Positions 8,752 to 17,476 are shown, counted from the first letter of the stretch. The stretch: 64,000 nucleotides of DNA from Geothrix oryzisoli (GCF_022808865.1 NZ_JAKZLB010000002.1:634019-698018); one strand, 5' to 3'. Numbers and translations are program-made. The notes: generated by a model from the letters alone, not told the origin.

Positions 8752-9988
8752 GCCGCAGGGCCTCCACGATGCGCAGCCGCGCGGCCTTCAGGCCCGGGAA
8801 GAGGGCGCTCAGCTGGAGCGTCGCCTGCAGGCCGAGGGCCACGATCGCATACACCATCGGGACGAAGTGGATGTCCAGCTCATAGCCGTGGCTGGTGCCG
8901 GGCGGGGCGGGCATCTGGATGTGCAGGGCATTGAGACCGGCGCGGAGCACCAGCGTCGCCGCCAGGCCCAGGAGGCTCCCGAAGAGGCCCAGGAATGCGC
9001 CCTCCCACTGGAGCAGGGCCACCAGCTGGCCCGGCTGGAGGCCCATGGCGCGCAGGACGCCGAACTCGCGGACGCGCTCCATGACGGACATGAGCAGCGT
9101 GTTGGCCGTGGCCAGCAGCACCACCAGGAACAGCACGAGGCCCATGAACCCGAAGATCGCGTAGTAGAGCAGCTTCACCTGGCGGTAGAAGGAGGCCAGC
9201 TCGAACCAGGGCTTCACCGAGGTTTCCGGGAGGAGGGCCTGGATCCGCGCGAGCTCGGCGGCGGTGTCCTGGGGGCGCTTCAGCACGACGGACAGCCGCG
9301 ATCGGGCGGAGCCGGCGTCCACCAGCTGGCCGGCGGTGGCGAGGCTCACGGTAAGGAGGCGGTCGTTCAGCTCCCGCAGGCCCAGATCCTGGAGGCCGAC
9401 CACTTCCACATCCACAGCGTTCAGGGCGCCGTCGCGGGTAGTGGACATGAGCGTGAGCAGGCTGCCCACGGAAGCCCCCAGGCTGCGGGCCAGACCCGCG
9501 CCGAGGATCACCTCGCGGGCCGAGGGGTCGGCGGAGAGCCAGCGGGAACCCGCGCCGCCCGGGGCCTTGGCGCCATTCTTCAGCGCATCGAGGCAGGCCA
9601 TGTGCTTCGGCTCGAGCACGGGGTCCACGGCGGTGCCCAGGAAGGCCACGCTCTTCGCGCCACTGGACAGCAGCCCCATGAACTGGGTGCGGGGCAGCAC
9701 CTCCGCCACGGCAGGATCCCGGCGGAGCCGCGCCGCCAGAGCCTCGCCATCAGGCAGGGCCTTCTCCAGGCTCTGGGCCTCGTCGCCCTCCAGGGCCCCC
9801 GGCGGCATCACCTGCAGGTGGCCCAGGCCACCGCGGATGGCCGAATCGGACAGGCCCTGGAAGGTCTGGGCCATGAAGCCCCCGGCCAGGGCCAGGGCCA
9901 GGAAACCCGCCACCACGACCATCAGGGTGAGCGCCGTGCGGCGCCGCTGGCGCAGCAGGTTGCGGAGGGCCAGGCGCGGGAGGATCAC
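8744..9988 (-). CDS. ABC transporter permease, FtsX/LolC-MacB family
   Basis: This 414-residue permease has one N-terminal transmembrane helix (RQRRRTALTLMVVVAGFLALALAG region, about 16-35), a large periplasmic MacB-PCD-like domain (about 36-270) and three C-terminal helices forming an FtsX domain, including a MERVREFGVLRAMGLQPGQ coupling segment typical of the family. It overlaps the ATPase gene by 4 bases (ATGA) and pgpA by 8. The family includes LolCE lipoprotein export and MacB-type efflux, which work by mechanotransmission. The substrate cannot be told from the sequence. Confidence 0.9.
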   Translation of the reverse strand: MILPRLALRNLLRQRRRTALTLMVVVAGFLALALAGGFMAQTFQGLSDSAIRGGLGHLQVMPPGALEGDEAQSLEKALPDGEALAARLRRDPAVAEVLPRTQFMGLLSSGAKSVAFLGTAVDPVLEPKHMACLDALKNGAKAPGGAGSRWLSADPSAREVILGAGLARSLGASVGSLLTLMSTTRDGALNAVDVEVVGLQDLGLRELNDRLLTVSLATAGQLVDAGSARSRLSVVLKRPQDTAAELARIQALLPETSVKPWFELASFYRQVKLLYYAIFGFMGLVLFLVVLLATANTLLMSVMERVREFGVLRAMGLQPGQLVALLQWEGAFLGLFGSLLGLAATLVLRAGLNALHIQMPAPPGTSHGYELDIHFVPMVYAIVALGLQATLQLSALFPGLKAARLRIVEALRHV

Positions 9989-10659
9989 AGGTGCTCTTCC
10001 TCGATGAGCTTTCCGTCGGCGAGGCGGAAGACATGGTTGGCCCGGGCGATGACGGCGGGATCGTGGCTGGCCACGAGGAAGGTGGCGCCGCGCTCGGCGG
10101 CCAACTCGGCCATGAGGTCCATGAGCGGACCGCCGTGGGCGTGGTCCAGGCTGGCGGTGGGCTCATCGGCCAGCACCAGCAGCGGATCCGGGGCCAGGGC
10201 GCGGGCGATGGCCGCGCGCTGCTGCTGGCCGCCGCTCAGCTGGCCAGGGCGGTGGTGCAGGCGGTCCGCGAGGCCCACGCGGTCCAGGGCCCGCTCGGCG
10301 CGGCGGCGGGCCTCGGCTTCGGCGACGCCCTGAAGGTGCAGGGGCAGCATCACGTTCTCCAGGGCCGACAGCACCGGCACCAGGTTGAAGGCCTGGAACA
10401 CGAACCCCAGGTGCCGCAGGCGCAGGTCACAGCGCTCCCGCTCGGACAGGCTGGACACTTCTTGTCCATTCAGCAGGACGGCGCCCTCGTCAGGCTGGTC
10501 CAGCAGACCCGCCAGCTGGAGCAGGGTGGTCTTGCCGCTGCCGCTGGGCCCGGCCAGGACGGCCAGGCAGCCCTTCGGCACCGTCAGCGACACGCCGAAC
10601 ACGCCGGCGCGCTCGCCGCCCAGTTCATAGGCGCGGGTCAGGTTGCGGAACTGCAGCAT
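9985..10659 (-). CDS. ABC transporter ATP-binding protein, LolD/MacB type
   Basis: This 224-residue ATPase has Walker A GPSGSGKTT at residues 37-45, the LSGGQQQR signature, and Walker B LLVLADEPTASLD followed by the SHD switch histidine. The ATG at 10659 (MLQFRNLTRAYELGG) was chosen because ABC domains begin with this strand; an upstream in-frame extension encodes non-conserved Pro/Ser/Trp-rich sequence. It pairs with the permease through a 4-base overlap. It energises the FtsX-type permease on the cytoplasmic side. Confidence 0.93.
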   Translation of the reverse strand: MLQFRNLTRAYELGGERAGVFGVSLTVPKGCLAVLAGPSGSGKTTLLQLAGLLDQPDEGAVLLNGQEVSSLSERERCDLRLRHLGFVFQAFNLVPVLSALENVMLPLHLQGVAEAEARRRAERALDRVGLADRLHHRPGQLSGGQQQRAAIARALAPDPLLVLADEPTASLDHAHGGPLMDLMAELAAERGATFLVASHDPAVIARANHVFRLADGKLIEEEHL

Positions 10660-10684
10660 CCCACCAGTGTAGCCTTCCCCCGCT

Positions 10685-12874
10685 TCAGAACTGCATGGCC
10701 CAGGCCAGCTTGGCGAAGAGCCCCCGCTCCACCATCCGCTCGCTGGGCAGGATGGCGAGGGGATCCCGCCGCCGCTGGCCCGACCAGCCCACGTAGGCAT
10801 TGGTGAAGGCATTGGGCTGCCAGCCCAGGAAGGCCTTGAGGAACTTGTCCACCCCGTCGATCTCGGAGCCGTCGTACCGCACCACGAAGGCCTGGGTCTT
10901 CAGGTAGAAGAACCGCGGCATCTGGTAGGTGGCCGTGGCAGCCAGCTTCCGCGCCCGCACGAGCAGCAGGTCATCGGACTCGCGGTTCAGTTCGGTCTTC
11001 TGCGCGGAGAGGTCGTAGCACACGTCCCCGACCGCCCCACGGGAGCTGAAGCTGAGGGTGTCGATGCGCGCCGGGGCGCCCGAGGCCAGGTCGATGGTGC
11101 GTCCGCGGACGACCCGCGCCAGCATCTGGGCCCAGCTGAGCTTCTTCCAGCTCAGAGCCATGTTGAGGTTCCGGGTGGCGTTGGAGGTCACCTCGTCGTC
11201 CGCCCAGGTGCGTCCCGCGATGTCCCAGTCCAGGCTCCAGGCCCAGCGGTCGGCGGTCTCCACATAGGTGCTCAGGCCCACGGCGCGGTCGAAGGGGTTG
11301 CCGTCCCACCACACGAGGCGGCGGGCGCGCAGGTAGAGGTTCGCCTGGGAGAACCTCCCCCCGTTCCAGTTGCCCTGCCAGCCGAAGGTTCCGTTCTGCT
11401 GGCGGTAGCCCCGGAGGTCCGTGAACCCCGAGACCAACACCAGGCCGGGGCTGGTGGTCTGGCTGACGGCCGAGGCGAACCAGTGGCGAGTGTTCCAGTC
11501 CAGCTCAGCGGAGGTAGAGGTGCCGCGCTGGGAGAGGAGGCTGCCGTCGGCCTGGGGGAGGTGCGAGGTGGCGGTCATGGCACTGCCGATGAAGTGGAAC
11601 TCGGAGCCCAGGTACTGATCCAGGTAGAGGCCGCCGCTCTGGCCGCCGATCAGCCCCCCGGTGGCATCCGGCCCGCCCTGGAGGCGCTTGTCCGTGCCGA
11701 GGAAAGAGAGGCCGGAGCCCCGGCCGTCCAGCTGGAAACGTAACGCCGCCGCCGTGTCGCGGGTGGGCAGGCCCTCGACGCCCTGGGCGCCGTTGGCGCT
11801 CAGCATGAGGCCGCCATCCTCGTCCTTGGCATGGAGCACGGTCCAACTGGCCAGGGAGCCCTGGCCCGAGGCTTTGAGGCCGTAGAGGGGGCTCTGGATG
11901 GAGCGGCTGAAGAACTGTCGCTGGGCTGCCGGAGGGGAGAGCAGGTCCATGCCCTCCAGGAAGAAGGGGCGGCGTTCGGGATAGAACACCTTGAAGCGGC
12001 TGTTGATCTGGAGCGGGTCCACGTCCGCGTCCGCCGTGGCGAAGTCGGGGCGGTAGGTGCCTTCGAAGGTGAGGGCCGTGGTGGCGTACCGGACATCCAT
12101 GCCCAGGCGGGCCTTGGATTCCACCGGGGCAGCTGGATCGGTCTCCAGCGATTGGGTGCGGCTGTAGGTGGCGAAGGGGATCACCAGGAAGGGCGAGCCG
12201 GGCTTGTCCACCGGGGCGCCGGAGATCCGGGCCATCTGGCAGATGTCGCACTGCACGTCCTTGCTCATGCGGGGCCAGGAGATGCCGTAGCGCCGCTCCC
12301 GGGGGATGATGCGCAGGATGCGGAAGGCCCAGTCGCCGGGCCGCCGGCGCAGGCTGCTGTAGGGGATGCGCATCTTCACGACGTAGCCGTCCGGCGTCAG
12401 CACGCCGGTGGAATCCCAGAGACAGTCGTAGGAGGCGTTCTCGCCCGTGCTGTCCGTCATGATCTCGTCGATCTGGCCGCCGAGGGGCGTCACGAACAGG
12501 CGGACAATGCTCTGGCCCTTGCCGGAGGGGTCCAGGTCCACGCCCACGAAGTCGAAGTCGCCGTTGTTGGTGTCGCGCATGTGGCGGGCGGCGTGGATCT
12601 TCGAAGGCTCGGGATCCTTCGCCTCCACGGCGACGTAGAGCGCGTCGGGGCCCCAGCCCACGTGGACGATGGTGGGCCAGCGGTTCTCGCCCTGGTCGTC
12701 CGGCATGATCATGCCGAACTCGGTGAGGACCAGCGCCTCCTTCCAGGTGGAGAGGTCCGCATCGCGGGCCATGGAAGGCGCTTGGGCCAGCCGGGGGATG
12801 GCCACGTGGGGCGGATGGGGGGCCTGGGAGGCCAGGATGGGCAGGCAGGCGAAGGCCAGGGCCGGATGGCGCAT
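10685..12874 (-). CDS. DUF5916 outer-membrane protein with CBM9-like N-terminal domain
   Basis: This 729-residue protein has a signal peptide ending near LASQA, a periplasmic carbohydrate-binding-family-9-like beta-sandwich (about 35-220, with DALYVAVEAKDPEP and DFDFVGVDLDPSGKG) and a long C-terminal region of alternating strands typical of the DUF5916 beta-barrel family, including YPERRPFFLEGMDLL. It ends in Phe, as outer-membrane barrel proteins usually do (MQF). The start at 12874 was chosen for its signal peptide; an ATG nine codons upstream is less likely. It lies 25 bases before the ABC ATPase gene, suggesting an envelope export operon. Its biochemical role is unknown. Confidence 0.85.
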   Translation of the reverse strand: MRHPALAFACLPILASQAPHPPHVAIPRLAQAPSMARDADLSTWKEALVLTEFGMIMPDDQGENRWPTIVHVGWGPDALYVAVEAKDPEPSKIHAARHMRDTNNGDFDFVGVDLDPSGKGQSIVRLFVTPLGGQIDEIMTDSTGENASYDCLWDSTGVLTPDGYVVKMRIPYSSLRRRPGDWAFRILRIIPRERRYGISWPRMSKDVQCDICQMARISGAPVDKPGSPFLVIPFATYSRTQSLETDPAAPVESKARLGMDVRYATTALTFEGTYRPDFATADADVDPLQINSRFKVFYPERRPFFLEGMDLLSPPAAQRQFFSRSIQSPLYGLKASGQGSLASWTVLHAKDEDGGLMLSANGAQGVEGLPTRDTAAALRFQLDGRGSGLSFLGTDKRLQGGPDATGGLIGGQSGGLYLDQYLGSEFHFIGSAMTATSHLPQADGSLLSQRGTSTSAELDWNTRHWFASAVSQTTSPGLVLVSGFTDLRGYRQQNGTFGWQGNWNGGRFSQANLYLRARRLVWWDGNPFDRAVGLSTYVETADRWAWSLDWDIAGRTWADDEVTSNATRNLNMALSWKKLSWAQMLARVVRGRTIDLASGAPARIDTLSFSSRGAVGDVCYDLSAQKTELNRESDDLLLVRARKLAATATYQMPRFFYLKTQAFVVRYDGSEIDGVDKFLKAFLGWQPNAFTNAYVGWSGQRRRDPLAILPSERMVERGLFAKLAWAMQF

Positions 12875-12958
12875 GAAAGATCCCCGGAGAACGGTTCTCA
12901 AAGTCCTACGAGGCCCTTCGGGGTCCGTTTAGGCCTCCTCCGCCTGGTTCCGGAACCC

Positions 12959-13318
12959 TCAGCGCTTGGCGGGGACCTGCTTGGCCGCGGGCTTGGCTTC
13001 CTTGCCGCGCGGATCATCCGGCTTGGGGCCGATGGCCTTGGTGTCCTTGCCCTTGGGATCATCCGGCTTGGGACCGATGGCCTTGGCATCCTTGCCCTTG
13101 GGATCGTCCGGCTTGGGGCCGATGGCCTTGGCGTTCTTGCCCTTGGGATCGTCCGGCTTGGGACCGATGGCCTTGGGATCCTTGGCTCGGGGATCGTCGG
13201 GTTTGGGGCCGATCGCCTTGGCCTTGGCCGGGGCCTGGGCGGTCAGCGGCGTGGCCTGAAGGGCGGCGAGCAGGGCGAGGCCGATGGGTAACAGGCAGGC
13301 CAGGGCGGACATGCGCAT
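12959..13318 (-). CDS. Small secreted protein with five 15-residue Pro/Lys/Asp repeats
   Basis: This 119-residue protein starts at 13318 (MRMSALACLL), six bases after an AGGAG site. A signal peptide (residues 1 to about 28, ending LTAQA) precedes five tandem 15-residue units of the form KAIGPKPDDPxxKxx at residues 34-108, then a Lys/Ala/Pro tail. The mature part has almost no hydrophobic residues and should be disordered, with alternating Lys and Asp charges. Function is unknown; a periplasmic linker, polyampholyte or metal or DNA binder are guesses. It precedes the DUF5916 gene by 84 bases on the same strand. Confidence 0.75.
   Translation of the reverse strand: MRMSALACLLPIGLALLAALQATPLTAQAPAKAKAIGPKPDDPRAKDPKAIGPKPDDPKGKNAKAIGPKPDDPKGKDAKAIGPKPDDPKGKDTKAIGPKPDDPRGKEAKPAAKQVPAKR
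12995..13219 (-). repeat. Five tandem 45-bp coding repeats
   Basis: Five exact-length 45-bp units encode the KAIGPKPDDP repeat. They are nearly identical at DNA level, differing mainly at the last residues of each unit and at a few third positions. The near identity suggests recent expansion or homogenisation by slippage or recombination, so copy number probably varies between strains. Confidence 0.9.
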
Positions 13319-13451
13319 GGACGCTCCTATGAAGGTCGTGCAGAGAGGTGACTCACAGGTTAGCCGGGTTGGCGTTGAGGGTGTGAGCAGGGGCGGACCA
13401 GGGGACTGTACGCTTCGACCGGAAGGCCGCCTCATCGGCGGAGTTAATGGT

Positions 13452-13501
13452 CTCCAGGCCCCCCGCTTCGACTGCGCCGATGAGGTCGTAGGCGTGGGCC
13501 T
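13452..13501. repeat. Stray copy of the 3' coding end of rimO
   Basis: This 50-base stretch matches bases 13640-13689 inside the end of rimO with a single mismatch (G for T). It sits in the 270-base gap between rimO and the repeat-protein gene. On the minus strand it would still encode AHAYDLIGAVEAGGLE, compared with AHAYDLIGEVEAGGLE in RimO. It is not part of a complete gene. The rest of the 13319-13588 gap holds no recognisable gene. Confidence 0.85.
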
Positions 13502-13588
13502 CAACCCCGAGCCAGGTCGCATCTGGGGCTGCGGGGCAGCCTCAGACGCGGGGCACCCGGCCGGGCGTTGACGCCAGGAAGGCCCCGA

Positions 13589-14968
13589 CTAGGACCGCTG
13601 GCGGTTCCGAAACGCCTGCTCGTAGGAGGCTGTGCTCGCCTCCAGGCCCCCCGCTTCGACTTCGCCGATGAGGTCGTAGGCGTGGGCCTTCACGATGCGC
13701 ACCTTCTGGATGGTGTTCACCTGGGGCGCGCCATCCACCAGCAGCACGTTGCCGTCGATCTCGGGGGCCTGGCCCTGGTGGCGGCCCTTCACGAGGAGGT
13801 CCGTCTCCTCGTGGGCGCCTTCCACCAGCACGTCGATGACCTGGCCCACCTTCTCCTGGTTCTTCTCCCGGGCGATCTTCTGCTGCAGCTCGAGGAGACG
13901 CCGCTTGCGGGCCTCCTTGGTGCGCTTCGGCACGGGGTCGCCCAGGGCGTGGGCGGTGGTGCCTTCCTCGGGGCTGTAGGTGAAGACCCCCACATGCTCG
14001 AAGCGGGCCTCCTTCACGAAGGCCTTCAGTTCCTCGAAGGCGGCCTCGTCCTCGCCCGGGAAGCCCACGATGAAGTTCGAGCGGATGGCGATGCCCGGCA
14101 CAATGCGGCGCACCTTCTCGATGAGCTTCAGAAACTGGGGGCGGCTGCCGCCCCGGGCCATGGCCTTGAGGATGGCGGCGTCCGCGTGCTGGAGGGGCAT
14201 GTCCAGGTAGCGGGCGCAGTTGGGCGTCTCGGCCATGGCGTGGAGCAGGCCGTCGGTGAGGCGGTTGGGATAGGCGTAGTGGATGCGGAACCAGCGCAGG
14301 CCCTCCACCTGGCCCAGGGCCCGGACGAGCTTCTCCAGGGCATCGGGATCCCCGAAGTCGCGGCCGTAGTCCGTGGTGTCCTGGCCCACGAGGCTGATCT
14401 CCAGCACGCCCTGGGCCACCAGGTTCCCCGCTTCGGCCACCACGCTCTCGATGCTGCGGCTCCGCTGGGCACCGCGCAATTGGGGGATGACGCAGAAGGC
14501 GCAGGCGTGGTCGCAGCCCTCGCTGATCTTCAGGTAGGCGCTGGCCTTGGGGGTGGTCAGCATCCGGGGGCTGGCCTCGGTGTAGAGATAGTCGGGGTTG
14601 GGGTTCAGCTCGAAGGACGCGCCGGCGCCAATGACTTCGGCGATCTGCTCGATGTCGCGGGTGCCGATGCAGGCGTCGATCTCGGGCATCTCGGTCATGA
14701 GCTCGTCGCGGTAGCGCTCCACCAGGCAGCCGGCGACGATGAGCTTCTCGCAGGCGCCTTCCTGTTTCATGGAGGCGGCCTGGAGGATGGCCTCGACGCT
14801 CTCCTGCTTGGCCGCATCGATGAAGCCGCAGGTGTTCACCACCAGCACCTGGGCCTCTTCCAGCACGGGGGTGATCTGGTAGCCCTTGAGCCGCAGGTGG
14901 CCCAGCATGACTTCCGAATCCACCAGGTTCTTGGGGCAGCCCAGGGACATGAAACCGACTTTGGTCAA
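13589..14968 (-). CDS. rimO: Ribosomal protein uS12 methylthiotransferase
   Basis: RimO methylthiolates the conserved Asp of ribosomal protein S12 using two iron-sulfur clusters. With a TTG start at 14968 the product is 459 residues. Cys11, Cys47 and Cys81 bind the auxiliary cluster, and the radical SAM motif CDHACAFC supplies Cys152, Cys156 and Cys159. A C-terminal TRAM domain is present. The TTG start gives MTKVGFMSLGCPKN, matching the family, and lies five bases after GGAG; an in-frame ATG at 15001 has no ribosome site and would overlap a possible -10. The final codons also occur as a stray copy downstream. The gene is divergent from the FHA-cyclase gene. Confidence 0.95.
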   Translation of the reverse strand: MTKVGFMSLGCPKNLVDSEVMLGHLRLKGYQITPVLEEAQVLVVNTCGFIDAAKQESVEAILQAASMKQEGACEKLIVAGCLVERYRDELMTEMPEIDACIGTRDIEQIAEVIGAGASFELNPNPDYLYTEASPRMLTTPKASAYLKISEGCDHACAFCVIPQLRGAQRSRSIESVVAEAGNLVAQGVLEISLVGQDTTDYGRDFGDPDALEKLVRALGQVEGLRWFRIHYAYPNRLTDGLLHAMAETPNCARYLDMPLQHADAAILKAMARGGSRPQFLKLIEKVRRIVPGIAIRSNFIVGFPGEDEAAFEELKAFVKEARFEHVGVFTYSPEEGTTAHALGDPVPKRTKEARKRRLLELQQKIAREKNQEKVGQVIDVLVEGAHEETDLLVKGRHQGQAPEIDGNVLLVDGAPQVNTIQKVRIVKAHAYDLIGEVEAGGLEASTASYEQAFRNRQRS

Positions 14969-15068
14969 CGGATCTCCAGCCACCTTCAGGTGGAACCTCA
15001 TAGAATACCGCGTCCGGCCGATGAGGTCTGCAGCGCGTGCTAAACTCAGCACCCCCTCCGGATTGGCC

Positions 15069-16688
15069 ATGAAGCTCACCCTCCAGGTTGACGGTGCCCT
15101 GCACCCCGTGACCCTCACGGAGGAGGGCGTGACCATCGGCCGGGGTGACCAGGCCACGATCCGCATCCAGGCCAATGCCGTGAGCCGGGTCCACGCCCGG
15201 ATCTTCCTCAAGGATGGCCAGCCCCACGTGATGGACATGAAGTCCCTCAACGGGACCTCCCTGAACGGCGTGACCCTGGCGGAACCGGCGCCGCTCCATC
15301 CCGGCGATACGGTGCTCCTGGGCGAGGCCGTGGTGAAGTGGGTGGCCGAGGGCGACCCTGCGGGACCGGCCTCCGGCCTGAGCTTCAACCTCGCCCCCAG
15401 AGCGGGCACCTCGAGGATTTCGCTGGAGGACCGCGCCTTCGACGCCTCGGGCTCCATCCTCGTGCCCCACGCCAGCCTGGAGGCCATGCTGGCCCAGGCC
15501 AGCGGCCAGCATCCGGCGGGCGAGGCGGTCTCCCTGTTCCAGCGCCTCGCCACCATGGCGGGCACCCTGCTCCGGGCCGCGGGCCTGGCGGAGCTGCTGG
15601 AGTCCGTCATGAGCCTGGTGACGTCCCAGATCCCCTGCCAGCGCGGGTTCATCCTTCTGGCGGACGCCGCTGGCGAGCTGGTGCCTGAGCTGGCCTGGGA
15701 GGAGCAGCCCGGCCTGAACCCCAACCCCATCAGCCGCACCATCGCCCGCACGGCCATGAAGGATCGCGTGGCCATCCTGACCACGGACGCCCGCATGGAC
15801 CCCCGCTTCAGCGCCGGCGAGAGCATCAAGATCCATGGCATCACCTCGGCCCTCTGCGCCCCGCTCATCGTGGAGAACCAGGCGCTGGGCGTCATCTACC
15901 TGGAGACGAGCCTCAGCAAGGGCAGCTTCAAGCGTGAGGACGAGCACCTGCTCAGCGCCATGGCCAACTTCGCCGCCGTGGGCATCCAGCGCGAGCGGGA
16001 GGCCAAGTTCCGCCAGCGGCTGGAGCGGTACCACAGTCCCGCCGTGGTGGATCAGATCCTCAAGTCCAGCCAGAGCAAGGAGGCGCCCGCCCTCCAGGCC
16101 CAGCGCTGCCAGATCAGCGTGCTCTTCGCGGACATCTCGGGCTTCACGCGCATGAGCGAAGGCATGGAGCCCCTGGTGCTGGCGGGCATCCTGAACCGCA
16201 CCTTCGAGGCCATGACGGACCAGATCTTCAGCCGGGGCGGAACGCTCGACAAGTACATCGGCGACGCCATCATGGCCTTCTTCGGGGCGCCGAACCCCGA
16301 CCCGGACCACGCGAAGCACGCCGTGGAGGCCGCGGCCGCCATGCAGGAGACGCTGCGGGCCCTCAACGCGGCCCGGCCCGAGGGTTATCCCGAACTGCGA
16401 ATGCGCATCGGCATTAACAGCGGCGAGGCCTTCGCAGGCGACATCGGCTGCGAGAAGCGCATGGACTACACGGTCATGGGCAGCACCGTGAACCTGGCCT
16501 CCCGCCTGGAGAGCGGCGTGGCCAAGCCCGGCCAGATCGTCGTCGGCCCCCGCACCGCCGAGCTGGTGGGCCTGGAGCAGCTGCGTCCGCTGGAGGGGTT
16601 CCTCCTCAAGGGCATCGAGCAGGAGGTGCGCCCCTTTGAGGTGGTGTGGGCTCAGGACACCCAGCCGGCCCCCCACGGATCGATGTAG
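15069..16688 (+). CDS. FHA-GAF-class III adenylate cyclase
   Basis: This 539-residue signalling enzyme has an FHA domain (about 1-95, with IGRGD and SRVHARI, which bind phosphothreonine), a linker, a GAF domain (about 155-310) and a class III nucleotide cyclase domain (about 345-520). The cyclase core is complete: metal-binding Asp355 in LFADISGFT and Asp399 in YIGDAIMAFFG, purine-selecting Lys395 and Asp466 (a pattern for ATP), and Asn475 and Arg479 in STVNLASR for the transition state. It should make cAMP in the cytoplasm under control of a small ligand and of Ser/Thr kinase signalling. No transmembrane helix is seen. RimO is divergent. Confidence 0.92.
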   Translation: MKLTLQVDGALHPVTLTEEGVTIGRGDQATIRIQANAVSRVHARIFLKDGQPHVMDMKSLNGTSLNGVTLAEPAPLHPGDTVLLGEAVVKWVAEGDPAGPASGLSFNLAPRAGTSRISLEDRAFDASGSILVPHASLEAMLAQASGQHPAGEAVSLFQRLATMAGTLLRAAGLAELLESVMSLVTSQIPCQRGFILLADAAGELVPELAWEEQPGLNPNPISRTIARTAMKDRVAILTTDARMDPRFSAGESIKIHGITSALCAPLIVENQALGVIYLETSLSKGSFKREDEHLLSAMANFAAVGIQREREAKFRQRLERYHSPAVVDQILKSSQSKEAPALQAQRCQISVLFADISGFTRMSEGMEPLVLAGILNRTFEAMTDQIFSRGGTLDKYIGDAIMAFFGAPNPDPDHAKHAVEAAAAMQETLRALNAARPEGYPELRMRIGINSGEAFAGDIGCEKRMDYTVMGSTVNLASRLESGVAKPGQIVVGPRTAELVGLEQLRPLEGFLLKGIEQEVRPFEVVWAQDTQPAPHGSM

Positions 16689-16747
16689 GGGCATGGGCCA
16701 TCCCTACCGACCGAGGCGGACCTCCATCGAAGGTCCGCTCAAGCTGC

Positions 16748-16776
16748 TTGTATCCCGCCCATCCCGCCACTAAGCT
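16748..16776 (+). promoter_or_regulatory. Possible sigma-70-like promoter
   Basis: TTGTAT at 16748-16753 and TAAGCT at 16771-16776 are separated by 17 bases, upstream of the small membrane protein gene at 16854. Both hexamers are imperfect, and the call rests on spacing and position only. Confidence 0.22.
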
Positions 16777-16853
16777 TTGGCGAGACACCCGTTTCACGCT
16801 GTTGTTCCTGATCGTATCCCAAGGCTGGATTCTGCCTTTCCCGAGGAGGTTTC

Positions 16854-17294
16854 ATGTCTCATTCCGATTCCAACGCCCTGGCGGCCATGCTGGGCGGAGG
16901 CTGCCTGATTTTCGTCCTGCTGGGCGCGGCGATCGCCCTGGCCATCGCGATCTTCTACATCCTGACGATGCAGAAGGCCCTGGACCTGGCCGGGGAGCGC
17001 CACCAGAAGATGAAACCCGGCATGGTCTGGCTGATGCTCATCCCACTCTTCAACCTCGTGTGGCACTTCTTCGTCGTGAAGAATGTCTCCGACTCCATCA
17101 AGAGCTGGGCGGCGGAGAACGGGAAAAACGTCGAGGATGCCGGCTACACCATCGGCCTGATCGCCTGCATCGCGCAGTGCTGCGGCCTCGTTCCGCTCGT
17201 CAATATGCTGGCGGGTCCTGTGGCCCTGGTCTGCTTCATCATCTGGTGGGTCAAGGTCGCCGGTTTCAACAAGCTCATGAGCACCCAGGCCTAG
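16854..17294 (+). CDS. Small membrane protein of unknown function
   Basis: This 146-residue protein has a hydrophobic segment at about 12-38, a second at about 57-75 (MVWLMLIPLFNLVWHFFVV), and two more toward the C-terminus (about 100-135), so three or four transmembrane helices. The soluble loop (KNVSDSIKSWAAENGKNVEDAGYTIG) resembles small membrane proteins of the DUF4234/DUF4328 type, but the assignment is tentative. AGGAGG stands upstream of the ATG. A perfect 14-bp hairpin follows the stop. The role is unknown. Confidence 0.75.
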   Translation: MSHSDSNALAAMLGGGCLIFVLLGAAIALAIAIFYILTMQKALDLAGERHQKMKPGMVWLMLIPLFNLVWHFFVVKNVSDSIKSWAAENGKNVEDAGYTIGLIACIAQCCGLVPLVNMLAGPVALVCFIIWWVKVAGFNKLMSTQA

Positions 17295-17316
17295 GCGCCC
17301 CGTCCGTTCGCCACCA

Positions 17317-17350
17317 CCGGCCAGGCGGCGCAGAAGCGCCGCCTGGCCGG
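17317..17350 (+). terminator. Strong GC hairpin after the membrane-protein gene
   Basis: CCGGCCAGGCGGCG at 17317-17330 and its exact reverse complement at 17337-17350 enclose a 6-base loop. It lies 22 bases after the stop codon. It runs straight into a G homopolymer, so the expected T-tract, if present in the real genome, may be hidden by a sequence error. Confidence 0.55.
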
Positions 17351-17460
17351 GGGGGGGGGGGATTGGGTTCCCGCCCGTCCCCCCCCGGGCCGGGGCCCCC
17401 GGGCGGTCCCCCCCCCCGGCCCGGGGGCCCCCCCCCCCCCCCCGGGCCGGTGGTGGGCTG
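17349..17460. other. G/C homopolymer patch, likely sequencing or assembly artefact
   Basis: About 100 bases contain almost only G and C in long runs (13 G, then C runs of about 8, 10 and 16 or more, with G runs between). The patch is bracketed by near-identical GGATTGGGTTCC (about 17360) and GGATTGGGATCC (about 17459). Nothing else in the window looks like this. It sits between convergent genes, so no coding frame is affected. Confidence 0.75.
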
Positions 17461-17476
17461 GATTGGGATCCGGCGC

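Noticed and set aside
12995-13219. CRISPR array
   Set aside because: The 45-bp units are coding, contiguous and without spacers.
13542-16694. Minus-strand frame of about 1050 codons across rimO and the cyclase
   Set aside because: It overlaps two proven genes in wrong frames and has a low-complexity His/Gly/Gln/Arg-rich product.
17349-17460. Replication origin or G-quadruplex control element
   Set aside because: Homopolymers on both strands with a duplicated flank look more like a sequence error; no DnaA boxes are seen.
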